Positions 9,000-17,547 of a stretch of 64,000 nt of DNA are shown in pieces. The notes under the pieces are model-generated. The model was not told the origin of the DNA. It was given only the letters and a program-made list of their open reading frames with translations, and did not search any database. The position numbers were made by a program, and so were the translations under genes. Each line of letters starts with the position of its first letter. Position 1 is the stretch's first letter. This DNA is from Pseudomonas purpurea (lineage in GTDB: Bacteria; Pseudomonadota; Gammaproteobacteria; Pseudomonadales; Pseudomonadaceae), in the NCBI RefSeq assembly GCF_039908635.1, contig NZ_CP150918.1, forward strand, positions 2,909,001-2,973,000. Reading direction: 5' to 3'.

Positions 9000-10853
9000 A
9001 TGGGTGTTTATGACTACAAAAACCTCAACTCAGCCGAGTCCAAAGCATTGTTTTCCGATGCAATGGCAATCACGCTGTACTCCTACCACAACCTCGATAA
9101 CGGCTTCGCGGTCGGCTATCAGCAAAACGGTTTCGGTCTCGGCCTGCCGGCCACACTGGTCAAGGCACTGATCGGCGGCACCGACGCACAAGGGGTCATC
9201 CCCGGCATTCCCTGGAACCCCAATTCTGAAAAAGAGGCACTGGCCGCGGTGCAAAAGGCCGGATGGACGCCGATCAGCGCCAGCCAGTTGGGCTATGGCG
9301 GCAAGGTCGATGCCCGGGGCACGTTCTTCGGTGAAAAAGCCGGCTACACCACCGCCCAGGTGGAAATCCTCGGCAAGTACGACGCGCAGGGTCACCTCAC
9401 CGAAATCGGCGTGGCGTTTCGCGGCACCAGCGGCCCTCGGGAGTCGATGATTTCCGACACCATTGGCGATGCCATCAACGACCTGATGGCGGCGTTGGGC
9501 CCCAAGGATTATGCAAAGAACTATGCCGGTGAAGCCTACGGCAACCTGTTCAAGGACCTCGCGACCTTCGCGGCCAAAAACGGCCTGAGCGGCAAGGATG
9601 TGCTGGTCAGCGGTCACAGCCTTGGCGGTCTGGGGGTCAATAGCCTGGCGGACCTCAGCGGCGACCACTGGAACGGTTTTTACAAGGATTCCAAGTACAT
9701 TGCCTACGCGTCACCGACCCAAAGCAGCACCGACAAAGTGCTGAACCTGGGTTACGAAAACGATCCGGTGTTCCGTGCCCTCAACGGCTCGACTTTCAAC
9801 GGTTCGACCCTCGGCGTCCACGACGCCCATCAGGATTCGGCGAGCAACAACATCGTCAATTTCAACGACTACTACGCGTCGAACGCCTGGAACCTGCTGC
9901 CGTATTCCATCGCCAACGTCGCGACCTGGATCTCTCATTTGCCCACCGCTTACGGTGACGGCATGACCCGGGTGCTGGAGTCGAAGTTCTACGACCTCAC
10001 CAGCAAGGACTCGACCATCGTCGTGTCCAACCTGTCGGACCCCGCACGCGCCAACACCTGGGTCCAGGACCTCAACCGCAATGCCGAAACCCACAAGGGC
10101 AGCACCTTCATCATCGGCAGCGACGGCAACGACCTGATCCAGGGCGGCTCGGGCAACGATTACCTGGAGGGGCGCGCGGGCAACGACACGTTCCGGGACA
10201 GCGGTGGCTACAACATGCTGTTGGGCGGCTCGGGCAGCAACACCCTGGACTTGCAGCAATCGGTGAAGAACTTTGTTTTTGCCAATGACGGCGCGGGCAC
10301 GCTGTACATCCGCGATACCAACGGCGGAATCAGCATGACCCGCGACATTGGCACCCTGGTCAGCAAGGAACCCGGATTCCTCTGGGGGCTGTTCAAGGAC
10401 GAAGTTACCCATCGTGTGACCGAGACAGGCCTGCAGGTCGGCAACAACCAGACCGACTACGCGTCTTCGGTGAAGGGCAATGCCGGCAACAATATCCTTA
10501 AGGCCAACGCGAGCGGCGACTGGTTGTTCGGCCTGGACGGCAACGACCACCTGGTTGGCGGCAAGGGTAACGATGTGTTTGTCGGTGGCAGCGGTAATGA
10601 CCTGATGACGTCTGGGGGCGGTATCGACACCTTCCTGTTCACCGGTCACTTCGGGCAGGACCGGGTGGAGGGCTTTCAGGCGAACCACAAACTGGTGTTC
10701 ATGGGCGTGGAGGGCGTGGGTCAGAGTTATGACGTGCGCGATCACGCCAAGGTCGTCGGCAACGATACGGTACTGACCTTCGGCAGCGATTCGGTGACGT
10801 TAGTGGGTGTAGGGCTGGACCATGTGTCTGGCAGCAACGTCGTCATCGCCTGA
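9000..10853 (+). CDS. lipA: Family I.3 triacylglycerol lipase / polyurethane-esterase (RTX, full-length form)
   Basis: This 617-residue secreted lipase has the same length as the structurally characterised Pseudomonas sp. MIS38 lipase, and its catalytic residues fall at the same numbers: Ser207 (GHSLGG), Asp255 (ENDPVF) and His313 (WISHLP). The lid 1 region (about 40-80) is present, unlike in the preceding paralogue. RTX repeats (GSDGNDLIQGGSGNDYLEG from about 373, and a second block near 515) bind calcium and assist folding outside the cell. The C-terminal VTLVGVGL...NVVIA is the type I secretion signal. The SD GAGAGG precedes the ATG. It also corresponds in size to PueA polyurethanase. Export through AprDEF and hydrolysis of long-chain esters are inferred from family and context. 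Confidence 0.95.
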   Translation: MGVYDYKNLNSAESKALFSDAMAITLYSYHNLDNGFAVGYQQNGFGLGLPATLVKALIGGTDAQGVIPGIPWNPNSEKEALAAVQKAGWTPISASQLGYGGKVDARGTFFGEKAGYTTAQVEILGKYDAQGHLTEIGVAFRGTSGPRESMISDTIGDAINDLMAALGPKDYAKNYAGEAYGNLFKDLATFAAKNGLSGKDVLVSGHSLGGLGVNSLADLSGDHWNGFYKDSKYIAYASPTQSSTDKVLNLGYENDPVFRALNGSTFNGSTLGVHDAHQDSASNNIVNFNDYYASNAWNLLPYSIANVATWISHLPTAYGDGMTRVLESKFYDLTSKDSTIVVSNLSDPARANTWVQDLNRNAETHKGSTFIIGSDGNDLIQGGSGNDYLEGRAGNDTFRDSGGYNMLLGGSGSNTLDLQQSVKNFVFANDGAGTLYIRDTNGGISMTRDIGTLVSKEPGFLWGLFKDEVTHRVTETGLQVGNNQTDYASSVKGNAGNNILKANASGDWLFGLDGNDHLVGGKGNDVFVGGSGNDLMTSGGGIDTFLFTGHFGQDRVEGFQANHKLVFMGVEGVGQSYDVRDHAKVVGNDTVLTFGSDSVTLVGVGLDHVSGSNVVIA

Positions 10854-10864
10854 CCTTGCCAGCC

Positions 10865-10898
10865 GACAGCGCGAAGCCGAACCCGGTTTCGCGCTGTC
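10865..10898 (+). terminator. Hairpin after the lipase block
   Basis: Perfect 11-bp arms GACAGCGCGAA (10865-10875) and TTCGCGCTGTC (10888-10898) lie 12 bp after the lipase stop codon. No T-run follows, so it is not a textbook intrinsic terminator, but it sits at the end of the exoenzyme block and before a gene on the other strand. Confidence 0.55.
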
Positions 10899-10947
10899 CT
10901 GTCGACCGGGTAAACGCCGAGATTTCGCTTCGCGTCTTCCGTTGTCC

Positions 10948-11394
10948 TTATTGATAGTGAATGACGATGCCTTTGAGCTTGCGTCCTTCAACGGTTTGAA
11001 TGTCCCGATCCCACAGCGGACCACTGACATACGCCGACACCGGCAGGATCTTGTCGTAGACCACGACCACGGCGTCACCGCCGATCCTGGCGGCTTCCTC
11101 TCGCAGTTTCTGCTCGATTTCACTGACCGGTGGCGGTGGCTCGACACTCGCGTCCAGCAGCACCTCACCCAGGCGCGTATGTGGCCGGGTCGGCTCGGTG
11201 CGCAGCACCTCCACCGACGCGGGTGACGTCGGCGCGGCATGCACGGCGCCGACGTATTCGGTGGTGCGTGCACTCACATTGGCGCAGGCGCTGAGCGCCC
11301 ATACGGCGGTGGCGATGGCCACGAGTTTGAGGCCGTGCAGGGCAGTCGCACACGCCTGGTCATTCGGCACAAAAGAATTAGGCTGCAAAGTCAT
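10948..11394 (-). CDS. Putative lipoprotein of unknown function
   Basis: This 148-residue protein has a hydrophobic stretch (LKLVAIATAVWALSAC) ending in a lipobox (LSAC), so Cys near residue 37 should be lipidated and the mature protein anchored in the envelope. The mature part contains an EIEQKLREEAARIGGDAVVV segment that reads as a helix followed by a beta-strand, a pattern seen in small Gram-negative lipoproteins that handle repeated alpha/beta units. The start codon has AAGGAG only 2 nt upstream, an unusually short spacing, so initiation at a slightly different codon is possible. It is convergent with the lipase block and has no obvious operon partner. Function unknown. Confidence 0.7.
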   Translation of the reverse strand: MTLQPNSFVPNDQACATALHGLKLVAIATAVWALSACANVSARTTEYVGAVHAAPTSPASVEVLRTEPTRPHTRLGEVLLDASVEPPPPVSEIEQKLREEAARIGGDAVVVVYDKILPVSAYVSGPLWDRDIQTVEGRKLKGIVIHYQ

Positions 11395-11676
11395 GACTCC
11401 TTGTGATGGATCAAAATCGCCGGAATTGGGTGACCCGCCAGCGTCCGGGGGCCTCCAATACCTGCGCCATGATCACGCGCAAGGCTCTGGAACAGGCTTT
11501 TGCAGGTGATCACACGTGCAGCAAAGCATAGACACAACGGTGCGTAGAGCCAGGTTCGACGGCGTTTTTTATCAGCCGCCTGACTAAAGCAACGAGCGCA
11601 CCACGCGTTACAGGGACAGCGTCAGCGCAAACTTAAAGGCTGATGTGGTCCGCAGAATCCAAGGAGAAAGAACACA

Positions 11677-12072
11677 GTGAGTAACAGCAAGAGGAACGCA
11701 ATGATGGTGGCTTTGGCCCTGATGTCCGGGACCGTTGCAGCCCATGAGCTCCCTCAAAGCTCGATTTTGACGCGCTACGGCGTGACCCCGGACCAACTGC
11801 AACTGCCCGCAGTGGCCATGGTCAAGCCCAAGGAAGAACCTCCCAAGGAGAGTCTGTTCAAGCTTCAACCAGAACAGCCCTGGGCCAATGTGCACATCGG
11901 GGATAACAAGGCGCCCGAAGTGACCGGCAACATCAGCATCGATAACTCTTTCGCCAAAGATTACGAACGCTGCCTGAAATTCAAGCAACAACTGACACAA
12001 CACGGCTCCAGGGACAGCATCTCCTGCGATAACACCTTCCCCTGGCAGGGCGATGGTTCCAGGTTGCGTTGA
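11677..12072 (+). CDS. Small periplasmic protein of unknown function
   Basis: This 131-residue protein begins with GTG; AAGGAG at 11661-11666 decides the start, with a 10-nt spacer. The N-terminus (KRNAMMVALALMSGTVAAHE) is a short Sec signal with likely cleavage after VAA. The mature part is polar and proline/lysine rich in the middle, with only two cysteines (CLKFKQQL and ISCDNTFP) that could form a disulfide in the periplasm. No domain is recognised. It converges on the YgdR-type lipoprotein gene 10 bp away and is preceded by about 280 bp without another gene. Confidence 0.65.
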   Translation: MSNSKRNAMMVALALMSGTVAAHELPQSSILTRYGVTPDQLQLPAVAMVKPKEEPPKESLFKLQPEQPWANVHIGDNKAPEVTGNISIDNSFAKDYERCLKFKQQLTQHGSRDSISCDNTFPWQGDGSRLR

Positions 12073-12082
12073 CGCTACAGGC

Positions 12083-12307
12083 TTATTTTTCCTTGCGGAC
12101 GGTGGCCACATCGTCCGCTTTGACCCGCACTTTTTTCCCCGAAATGTCTTCGAATTCGTAGAAACCGTCCTTGGTCCTGGTGTTCGGAATGTCCTTGGTC
12201 AGGTACTGCGTACCGTTTTGCAGGGTCACCACCGTTCGGGTGGAGCAACCGCCCAGCGCCAGCAACGCCATGACGGCCACTGATACGCCCAGAATCCTGA
12301 TGTTCAT
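12083..12307 (-). CDS. YgdI/YgdR-family small lipoprotein
   Basis: This 74-residue lipoprotein starts MNIRILG, with a signal ending in the lipobox LGGC and Cys near residue 21. The mature 55 residues form the small SH3-like barrel of the DUF903/YgdI-YgdR family, recognisable from VTLQNGTQYLTKDIP, then DGFYEFEDISGKKVRVK and a C-terminal VRKEK. The ATG at 12307 is preferred over upstream in-frame codons because a G-rich SD (TGGGGG) precedes it and the lipobox then falls at the usual distance. Such proteins are abundant envelope components in Pseudomonas; precise role unknown. Confidence 0.85.
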   Translation of the reverse strand: MNIRILGVSVAVMALLALGGCSTRTVVTLQNGTQYLTKDIPNTRTKDGFYEFEDISGKKVRVKADDVATVRKEK

Positions 12308-12355
12308 GCACAACCCCCATTCGAAAAACACCGCCGCTCAACCGAAGCAAGCCTT

Positions 12356-12583
12356 TTACTCTAGCGCTAACCGCCGTTTGTGTAGCTCGATGGCAGAAAG
12401 TTCTGTGAAACCCTGAAAAAAACGATCAAGCGTCCGCTTATCTTTTCTGTTTACCAGCGGCAGGCCGCAGGCAGAGTGATCCGCACTCAGCAAGACCAAG
12501 GCGTAGTGATGTTGATTGATGACCGGTTTGGCGAAAGCAACATCCAGCAGCTGTTGCCGCGCGGGTGGTCGGTCGCCCGTCAC
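12356..12583 (-). CDS. Possible small protein coupled to the PfpI gene
   Basis: A 75-codon open frame begins with a GTG that overlaps the stop of the upstream DJ-1/PfpI gene (GTGA), the arrangement of translationally coupled genes. The product would be soluble and basic, with no recognised domain, signal or membrane segment. The only support is the overlap and an undisturbed frame; a chance frame in this 270-bp gap is just as likely. Confidence 0.25.
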   Translation of the reverse strand: MTGDRPPARQQLLDVAFAKPVINQHHYALVLLSADHSACGLPLVNRKDKRTLDRFFQGFTELSAIELHKRRLALE

Positions 12584-13344
12584 CCTTTGTGGGTGGGGCG
12601 TTGTTTCAGTAACTCAACCCATTGCGCGGCAAACCGGTGGCAGTCACCGGGCCAGCGAGCCGTCAGCAGGTTGCCATCGCGCACCACAAAGCCGTGTTGC
12701 GGGGTTTCAGGCGTATCACGCACAGGGAATAAGGGACCGGGCAAAAAATCGGTCGGCCGGGCGAGGGCTGCGGTCACTTCGGCTTGCACCGTTTGCGGGT
12801 ACGTTCGGTAGTAACGCCCCAGCCAGGGCGCTGTCACAAGCCAGGCTGGCAGCTCCATGGTATTGGCCACCAACGCGGTGACTTTGCGTCCGTGCAGCAC
12901 CGAAAAACCGCTGTCGGGTTGCCACGTCCGTGCCAGCAGCAACACGCCATGACACACCGCCGCGACCGGTTTGTCGGCGTCGAAGCAGTGCAGGGCGATC
13001 CGCTGCGCCAGCCCGGACTCCAGCAAACTGCGCATGCCCCTGGCGTGGCCACCGGGGATGAGCAGGCCGTCGAACTCTTCGGGGTTCACCTCGGAGTAAG
13101 CCAGCGGCGCCTGGAACGCTGGATCCTCCGTCATGGCCGCATAACGCTCAAGATCGGCCTTACGCGTCATCAGCAAAGGATTCAGGAGACCAAAACCGAT
13201 ACTCACCAGGCGTGAATCCGCATAGGCCGGTAAACCCTCGGGTGTGGCAAAACGCAGGTCGATGCCGGCCTGGCGCAAGGCCTGCCAGGGAACGCTGCTT
13301 TCGGTAGGGTCGTAATCGGCGGTGGGCAACAGAATCAGGATCAT
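12580..13344 (-). CDS. DJ-1/PfpI family protein (class I glutamine amidotransferase-like)
   Basis: This 254-residue protein has the DJ-1/PfpI fold: N-terminal strand MILILLPTADYDP, the glutamate/loop region GLLIPGGHARGMRSLL and the nucleophile elbow AVCHGVLLLAR, with the Cys followed by His-Gly. Its length and the long insertion after the first strand resemble Hsp31/YDR533C-like members, which act as glyoxalases, chaperones or deglycases; substrate cannot be assigned. The ATG at 13344 is chosen because GAGG lies 7 nt upstream and the first strand then begins at residue 1. It follows hypB on the same strand after about 80 bp, so it may be a downstream passenger of the hydrogenase operon or have its own promoter. 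Confidence 0.85.
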   Translation of the reverse strand: MILILLPTADYDPTESSVPWQALRQAGIDLRFATPEGLPAYADSRLVSIGFGLLNPLLMTRKADLERYAAMTEDPAFQAPLAYSEVNPEEFDGLLIPGGHARGMRSLLESGLAQRIALHCFDADKPVAAVCHGVLLLARTWQPDSGFSVLHGRKVTALVANTMELPAWLVTAPWLGRYYRTYPQTVQAEVTAALARPTDFLPGPLFPVRDTPETPQHGFVVRDGNLLTARWPGDCHRFAAQWVELLKQRPTHKG

Positions 13345-13423
13345 GCGCAAACCTCGTTGTGCCGGTAAGACAGTGCTGGGCAGCAGAATAGCCGCAGGCG
13401 GTCTCAACAGGACACCGCCAGCG

Positions 13424-14254
13424 CTAAGGCGTCGTCAGGCCCGGCTCGCGAATTTGCCCGCGCAGCCACGCGTACCAGCGCTCCAACCCTTCACCGCTGG
13501 TGGCGCTCAGTTGCATCACTTCAATCTCGGGATTGATTCGACGGGCGAAGGCAATGCAGGCGTCCACGTCGAAGTCCACGTAGGGCAGCAAGTCGATTTT
13601 ACTGATGATCATCAGGCCCGACGCCTTGAACATGTGCGGGTACTTCAGCGGTTTGTCGGCGCCTTCGGTCACCGAGAGGATGACCACTTTGGCCCGCTCA
13701 CCCAGGTCGAACAGGGCAGGGCACACCAGGTTGCCGACGTTCTCCACCATCACCAGCGAGTCGGGCGGCGGCTCAAGTTGACTGAGCGCGTCGGCCAGCA
13801 TCCCGGCTTCCAGGTGACAGCCGGTGCCGGTGTTGATCTGCACGGCTTTGCACCCGGTGGCCCGGATGCGCTCGGCGTCGAACAGGGTTTCCTGGTCGCC
13901 TTCGACCACGCACACCGGCAGGCTGCCCGCCAGGTCACGCAGGGTATGTTCCAGCAGCGTGGTTTTGCCCGCGCCGGGCGAACTCACCAGGTTCAGGGCC
14001 AGAATGTTGCGCTCGTTAAGCCACTGGCGGTTCAGTTCAGCCAACTGATTGTTCTTGGCCAGTACTGCCTGCTCCAGGTCGACATGCCGGTGGCTGACTG
14101 TCGGGGCGAGGTCGCGCGCGTGATGGACATCAGGCACTGCCAGGCGGATGTAAGTACCGTGCAAATCGGCCTCGCCAACGCGCTGCATTTTGCTGGTCGA
14201 CAGGTCAGTGATCCTGGCCTTGGCGCTATTGGAACAACCACAGGTGGCACACAT
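13424..14254 (-). CDS. hypB: Hydrogenase nickel-incorporation GTPase HypB
   Basis: HypB (276 residues) delivers nickel to the hydrogenase large subunit with HypA, using GTP hydrolysis. The N-terminal CATCGC motif is the high-affinity metal site seen in many HypB proteins. The G-domain P-loop is VSSPGAGKTTLLE, followed by the switch region VVEGDQETLFDAER and a base-recognition segment ISKIDLLPY. There is no His-rich nickel storage stretch. The ATG at 14254 has GAGGAGG upstream and shares one base with the hypA stop (TGATG), so the two are translationally coupled. It is the last recognisable gene of the hydrogenase operon. Confidence 0.96.
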   Translation of the reverse strand: MCATCGCSNSAKARITDLSTSKMQRVGEADLHGTYIRLAVPDVHHARDLAPTVSHRHVDLEQAVLAKNNQLAELNRQWLNERNILALNLVSSPGAGKTTLLEHTLRDLAGSLPVCVVEGDQETLFDAERIRATGCKAVQINTGTGCHLEAGMLADALSQLEPPPDSLVMVENVGNLVCPALFDLGERAKVVILSVTEGADKPLKYPHMFKASGLMIISKIDLLPYVDFDVDACIAFARRINPEIEVMQLSATSGEGLERWYAWLRGQIREPGLTTP

Positions 14255-14595
14255 CAGGCCGCCTCCTCGATTTCCATCGATTTGATTCGCAATTGATCGC
14301 CGCCGTGGGGGCGCTCCAGGTTGACCGAGCCGCAGGCGCAGGTTGAAAGCATGTCGTCCATTGCCACCGTGGCACCGCATTCACGGCAACGGCTGAGACC
14401 GGGCACACGGATGATTTCCAGCACCGAGCCTTGCAGCGGCGTGCCTTCGGTGACCACGTCGTAGCAAAAGCGCAGGGCCTGGGGCATGACACACGACAAA
14501 TTGCCGACTTCCAGCGTGACGCACAGCACCCGCGCACCGCCCGCGCGCTCGCAGCAGGCGTCGACGATGCTTTGGGTGATGGAGAGCTCGTGCAT
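14254..14595 (-). CDS. hypA: Hydrogenase nickel metallochaperone HypA
   Basis: HypA (113 residues) binds nickel at its N-terminus and hands it to the large subunit together with HypB. The N-terminal MHELSITQSIVDAC includes the invariant Met-His-Glu that ligates nickel. Two CxxC pairs form the structural zinc site: CRECG and CACG, 13 residues apart. Length is normal for the family. The ATG overlaps the hypE stop by one base and its own stop overlaps hypB, consistent with one polycistronic message read in the order hypD-hypE-hypA-hypB. Confidence 0.96.
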   Translation of the reverse strand: MHELSITQSIVDACCERAGGARVLCVTLEVGNLSCVMPQALRFCYDVVTEGTPLQGSVLEIIRVPGLSRCRECGATVAMDDMLSTCACGSVNLERPHGGDQLRIKSMEIEEAA

Positions 14596-15692
14596 CAGCA
14601 GATCCTCGGCAGTTGCTCGCCGATCAGCATGTCGACGATGCGCTCGCCACCGAACACGGTGTGCATGATCACGCAGCCTTGCGGGCTGTCACCAATTTCG
14701 CCAATGATCGCCGCGTCGATACCCGCCGGGTGCGCACGCATCGCGGCCAGCGCCGTCTCGGCATGTTCGGCCGGCACCACGGCGACCAACTTGCCTTCGT
14801 TGGCGAAGTACAGCGGATCGAGCCCGAGAATTTCCGATACGCCCTTGACCGCTTCCCGCACCGGGATGGTCGGCTCATCGAGATTGACGCAGACGTTGGC
14901 GGCCTGGGCGAATTCGTTCAACACCGTGGCGATCCCGCCGCGCGTGGCATCGCGCAGGCAATGCACGTCGGGGCAGGCGTCGAGCAACGCGGCGATCAAC
15001 CCGTGCAAGGGCTGGCAATCGCTTTCGATCGGCACCTCCAGCGCCAAGTCATCGCGCGCGGCCAGAATCGCCACGCCGTGGTCACCGACGTAACCGTTGA
15101 CCAGCACCTTGTCACCCGGCTGTGCTCGGGTGGCAGCGATGTTGACCCCGAGGGGAATCACACCGATGCCGCAGGTATTGATAAACAATTTGTCGACAGC
15201 ACCACGCTCCACCACTTTGGTGTCGCCAGTGGCAATCTGCACCCCGGCGACCTCGGCCGCACGCTGCATGGACGTAACGATGCGCCGCAAGTCAGCCAGC
15301 GGAAAGCCTTCCTCAAGGATCACCGCGCAGGACAGGTACAGGGGCCGCGCACCAGAAACCGCGAGGTCGTTGACCGTCCCGTTGACGGCCAGGTCGCCGA
15401 TGTTGGCCCCGGCAAAAAACAGCGGGTCGACCACATACGAATCGGTGGTGAACGCCAGGCGGTCGCCGTGTCGGGCCAGGTCGCTCAAGGCAAAACGCGC
15501 CTGATCTTCCAGCGGTGCCAGCAACGGGTTGTTGAACGTGCCGACAAACACGTCATCGACCAGGTCGCGCATGGCTTTGCCACCGCTGCCGTGGGCCAGG
15601 GTGATGGTCTCGCCGCGCACCTTGCCGCTGCGCTGGCGGATACGCGGGATCGGGTCGTCGATCACGAGGGTCAGAGGGTCGGGCACAGTCAT
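14595..15692 (-). CDS. hypE: Hydrogenase maturation factor HypE (cyanide-forming dehydratase)
   Basis: HypE (365 residues) dehydrates the thiocarboxamide made by HypF on its own C-terminal cysteine and passes the resulting cyanide to iron held by HypCD. The PurM-like ATP-binding fold is recognised from LAHGSGGKAMRDLVDD near the N-terminus and the DGVDP-like FTTDSYVVDPLFFAG segment. The C-terminus ends in PRIC, the invariant modified cysteine being the last residue. It overlaps hypD by 4 bp (ATGA) upstream and hypA by 1 bp downstream. Confidence 0.97.
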   Translation of the reverse strand: MTVPDPLTLVIDDPIPRIRQRSGKVRGETITLAHGSGGKAMRDLVDDVFVGTFNNPLLAPLEDQARFALSDLARHGDRLAFTTDSYVVDPLFFAGANIGDLAVNGTVNDLAVSGARPLYLSCAVILEEGFPLADLRRIVTSMQRAAEVAGVQIATGDTKVVERGAVDKLFINTCGIGVIPLGVNIAATRAQPGDKVLVNGYVGDHGVAILAARDDLALEVPIESDCQPLHGLIAALLDACPDVHCLRDATRGGIATVLNEFAQAANVCVNLDEPTIPVREAVKGVSEILGLDPLYFANEGKLVAVVPAEHAETALAAMRAHPAGIDAAIIGEIGDSPQGCVIMHTVFGGERIVDMLIGEQLPRIC

Positions 15693-16852
15693 GGGTGCTG
15701 CTCCGTGGCGGCGGCTTCGCGTTTTTTCAGGATGTCCACCAGGTCAATGCGCCCGTAGTTGTAGACGGCGGCGCAGGCCCCTTCGCTGGACACCATCAAT
15801 GAACCCAACGGCATTTCCGGTGTGCAGGCCGTGCCAAAGACTTTGCACTGCCAGGGTTTGATCACGCCCTTGAGCACTTCGCCGCACTGGCATGACTTGG
15901 GGTCGGCAATCTTCAGGTTCGGCACCGGGTACTTGCGTTCGGCGTCGAAGCGCGCATAGGCGTCACGCAACCGGACCCCGGAATGGTCGATCGAACCCAG
16001 GCCTCGCCACTCGAAGAACTCGCGCAACTGAAAGACTTTCTGCACCGCCGTCAGTGCGGCCGTATTGCCGGCCTCGGGCACCACGCGTTGATACTGGTTT
16101 TCAACCTCGCACCGGCCCTCGGCCAGTTGCCGGGTGACCATCCACAACGATTGCAGGATATCCAGCGGCTCAAACCCGGAGATCACCAACGGTTTTTTGT
16201 AATGCCGGGCGATGAATTCATAGGGCTCGCTGCCGATCACCATGCTCACATGGCCCGGACCGAGGAAGCCGTCGAGCGTCAGCTCCGGGGAGTCGAGAAT
16301 CGCCTTGATCGTGGGGATGATGGTGATGTGGTTGCAGAACACCGAGAAGTTTTCGAGGTGCTCGGCGTCGGCGCGCAGGACAGTCAGGGCCGTGGACGGC
16401 ATGGTGGTTTCAAACCCCAGGGCAAAGAACACCACCTCGCGCGTCGGGTTGTCGCGGGCCATTTTCAGCGCATCCATGGGGGAGTAGACCAGGCGCACAT
16501 CGGCACCTTCGGCCTTGGCTTGCAGCAGGCTTTTTTTCGAGCCGGGCACGCGCATCGCGTCGCCGAACGTGGCGAAGATGATGTTGGGGTGTTGCGCCAG
16601 GGCCACGCAGTCATCCACCCGGCCCATCGGCAGCACGCACACCGGGCAGCCCGGCCCGTGCACCAGTTCGATGGCGTCGGGGAGCATCTGCTCGATGCCG
16701 TACTTGAAGATCGAGTGAGTGTGGCCGCCGCAGACCTCCATCAACTGGAGCGCACGTTTGCGGCAGACCGGTATCTGCAGAACCAGCTCTTCGATCTTTT
16801 TCACCAGTACCCGGGCCTTGACCGGGTCGCGGAATTCGTCGACGAACTTCAT
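15689..16852 (-). CDS. hypD: Hydrogenase maturation iron-sulfur scaffold HypD
   Basis: HypD (387 residues) holds the iron ion with HypC while CO and cyanide ligands are attached to build the Fe(CN)2CO unit. Family signatures are visible: MEVCGGHTHSIFKYGI with the conserved Cys, VHGPGCPVCVLPMG, GFETTMPSTA, and the C-terminal cysteine set for the [4Fe-4S] cluster (CQCGEVLKG and CTPEMPLGS). The ATG at 16852 (MKFVDEF) is preferred because homologues start here and it overlaps the upstream isomerase stop as ATGA. A longer frame upstream would add arginine-rich sequence that only shadows the neighbouring gene. Confidence 0.97.
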   Translation of the reverse strand: MKFVDEFRDPVKARVLVKKIEELVLQIPVCRKRALQLMEVCGGHTHSIFKYGIEQMLPDAIELVHGPGCPVCVLPMGRVDDCVALAQHPNIIFATFGDAMRVPGSKKSLLQAKAEGADVRLVYSPMDALKMARDNPTREVVFFALGFETTMPSTALTVLRADAEHLENFSVFCNHITIIPTIKAILDSPELTLDGFLGPGHVSMVIGSEPYEFIARHYKKPLVISGFEPLDILQSLWMVTRQLAEGRCEVENQYQRVVPEAGNTAALTAVQKVFQLREFFEWRGLGSIDHSGVRLRDAYARFDAERKYPVPNLKIADPKSCQCGEVLKGVIKPWQCKVFGTACTPEMPLGSLMVSSEGACAAVYNYGRIDLVDILKKREAAATEQHP

Positions 16853-17535
16853 GGCTGGCGCTCCAGCCCGCCGCGTTCGTCGGCGAGCAAGGTGTGCACC
16901 AGGTCCCAGAGGATGTGGTAAGTGGCAACGTGGACTTCCTGAATCCGGTGAATGCTGTCGGTGGGCACCACAAGGCAATGATCGAGGTCAGCCGAGTGGG
17001 CCATTGCGCCACCGTCGCCACCGGCCAGGCCCAGGGTGGTCATGCCCATTTCCCTGGCTTTCGCATAGGCCTTGAGCAGGTTGCTCGAGTTGCCGCTGGT
17101 GGAAAAACCCACCAGGCCATCTTCGGCCCGACCGAGGGCAATCACCTGCCGGACGAAAATATGCTCGAAGCCGACGTCATTGCCCACGGCCGTCATCATT
17201 GCCTGGTCGGCCGCCAGGTTGGTGGCGGTCAGCGCCGGGCGGCCAGCGGTGATCGGGTGCAGGAATTCCACTGCAAAATGCGCGGCATCGCAGGACGATC
17301 CACCGTTGCCCATCGACAGCATGCGCCCGCCGCGTTGATAAACCCGGGCAATGGCTCGGGCCGTGGCCACGATGGCCCGGGCGTTCTCGGCGAAGAATCG
17401 CTGTTTGACCTCCACGCTGTGGGCCGCTTTTTGCTGCACGGATTCCAGCAGCGCGGCCTCGACGGCGCCGGACTCTTGTTTGTCGCCGTGTAAAAACGGG
17501 TACAAGCCACGCAGTGGGCTATCACCTTGGGACAT
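16849..17535 (-). CDS. SIS-domain phosphosugar isomerase-like protein inside the hyp operon
   Basis: This 228-residue SIS protein resembles GmhA (sedoheptulose-7-phosphate isomerase). The sugar-phosphate binding motifs are GNGGSSCDAAHFAVEF (about 75-90) and GFSTSGNSSNLLKAY (about 140-155). GmhA normally makes ADP-heptose precursors for LPS, but this copy is embedded between hypC and hypD with a 4-bp overlap to hypD and an SD (GGGAGG) only 12 bp after hypC, so it is co-expressed with hydrogenase maturation. SIS genes recur at this position in actinobacterial group 1h hydrogenase clusters as I recall them. A role in maturation, for example in a ligand or metabolite supply step, is an inference; a true heptose isomerase is the alternative. 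Confidence 0.85.
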   Translation of the reverse strand: MSQGDSPLRGLYPFLHGDKQESGAVEAALLESVQQKAAHSVEVKQRFFAENARAIVATARAIARVYQRGGRMLSMGNGGSSCDAAHFAVEFLHPITAGRPALTATNLAADQAMMTAVGNDVGFEHIFVRQVIALGRAEDGLVGFSTSGNSSNLLKAYAKAREMGMTTLGLAGGDGGAMAHSADLDHCLVVPTDSIHRIQEVHVATYHILWDLVHTLLADERGGLERQP

Positions 17536-17547
17536 GGCAGTGCCTCC

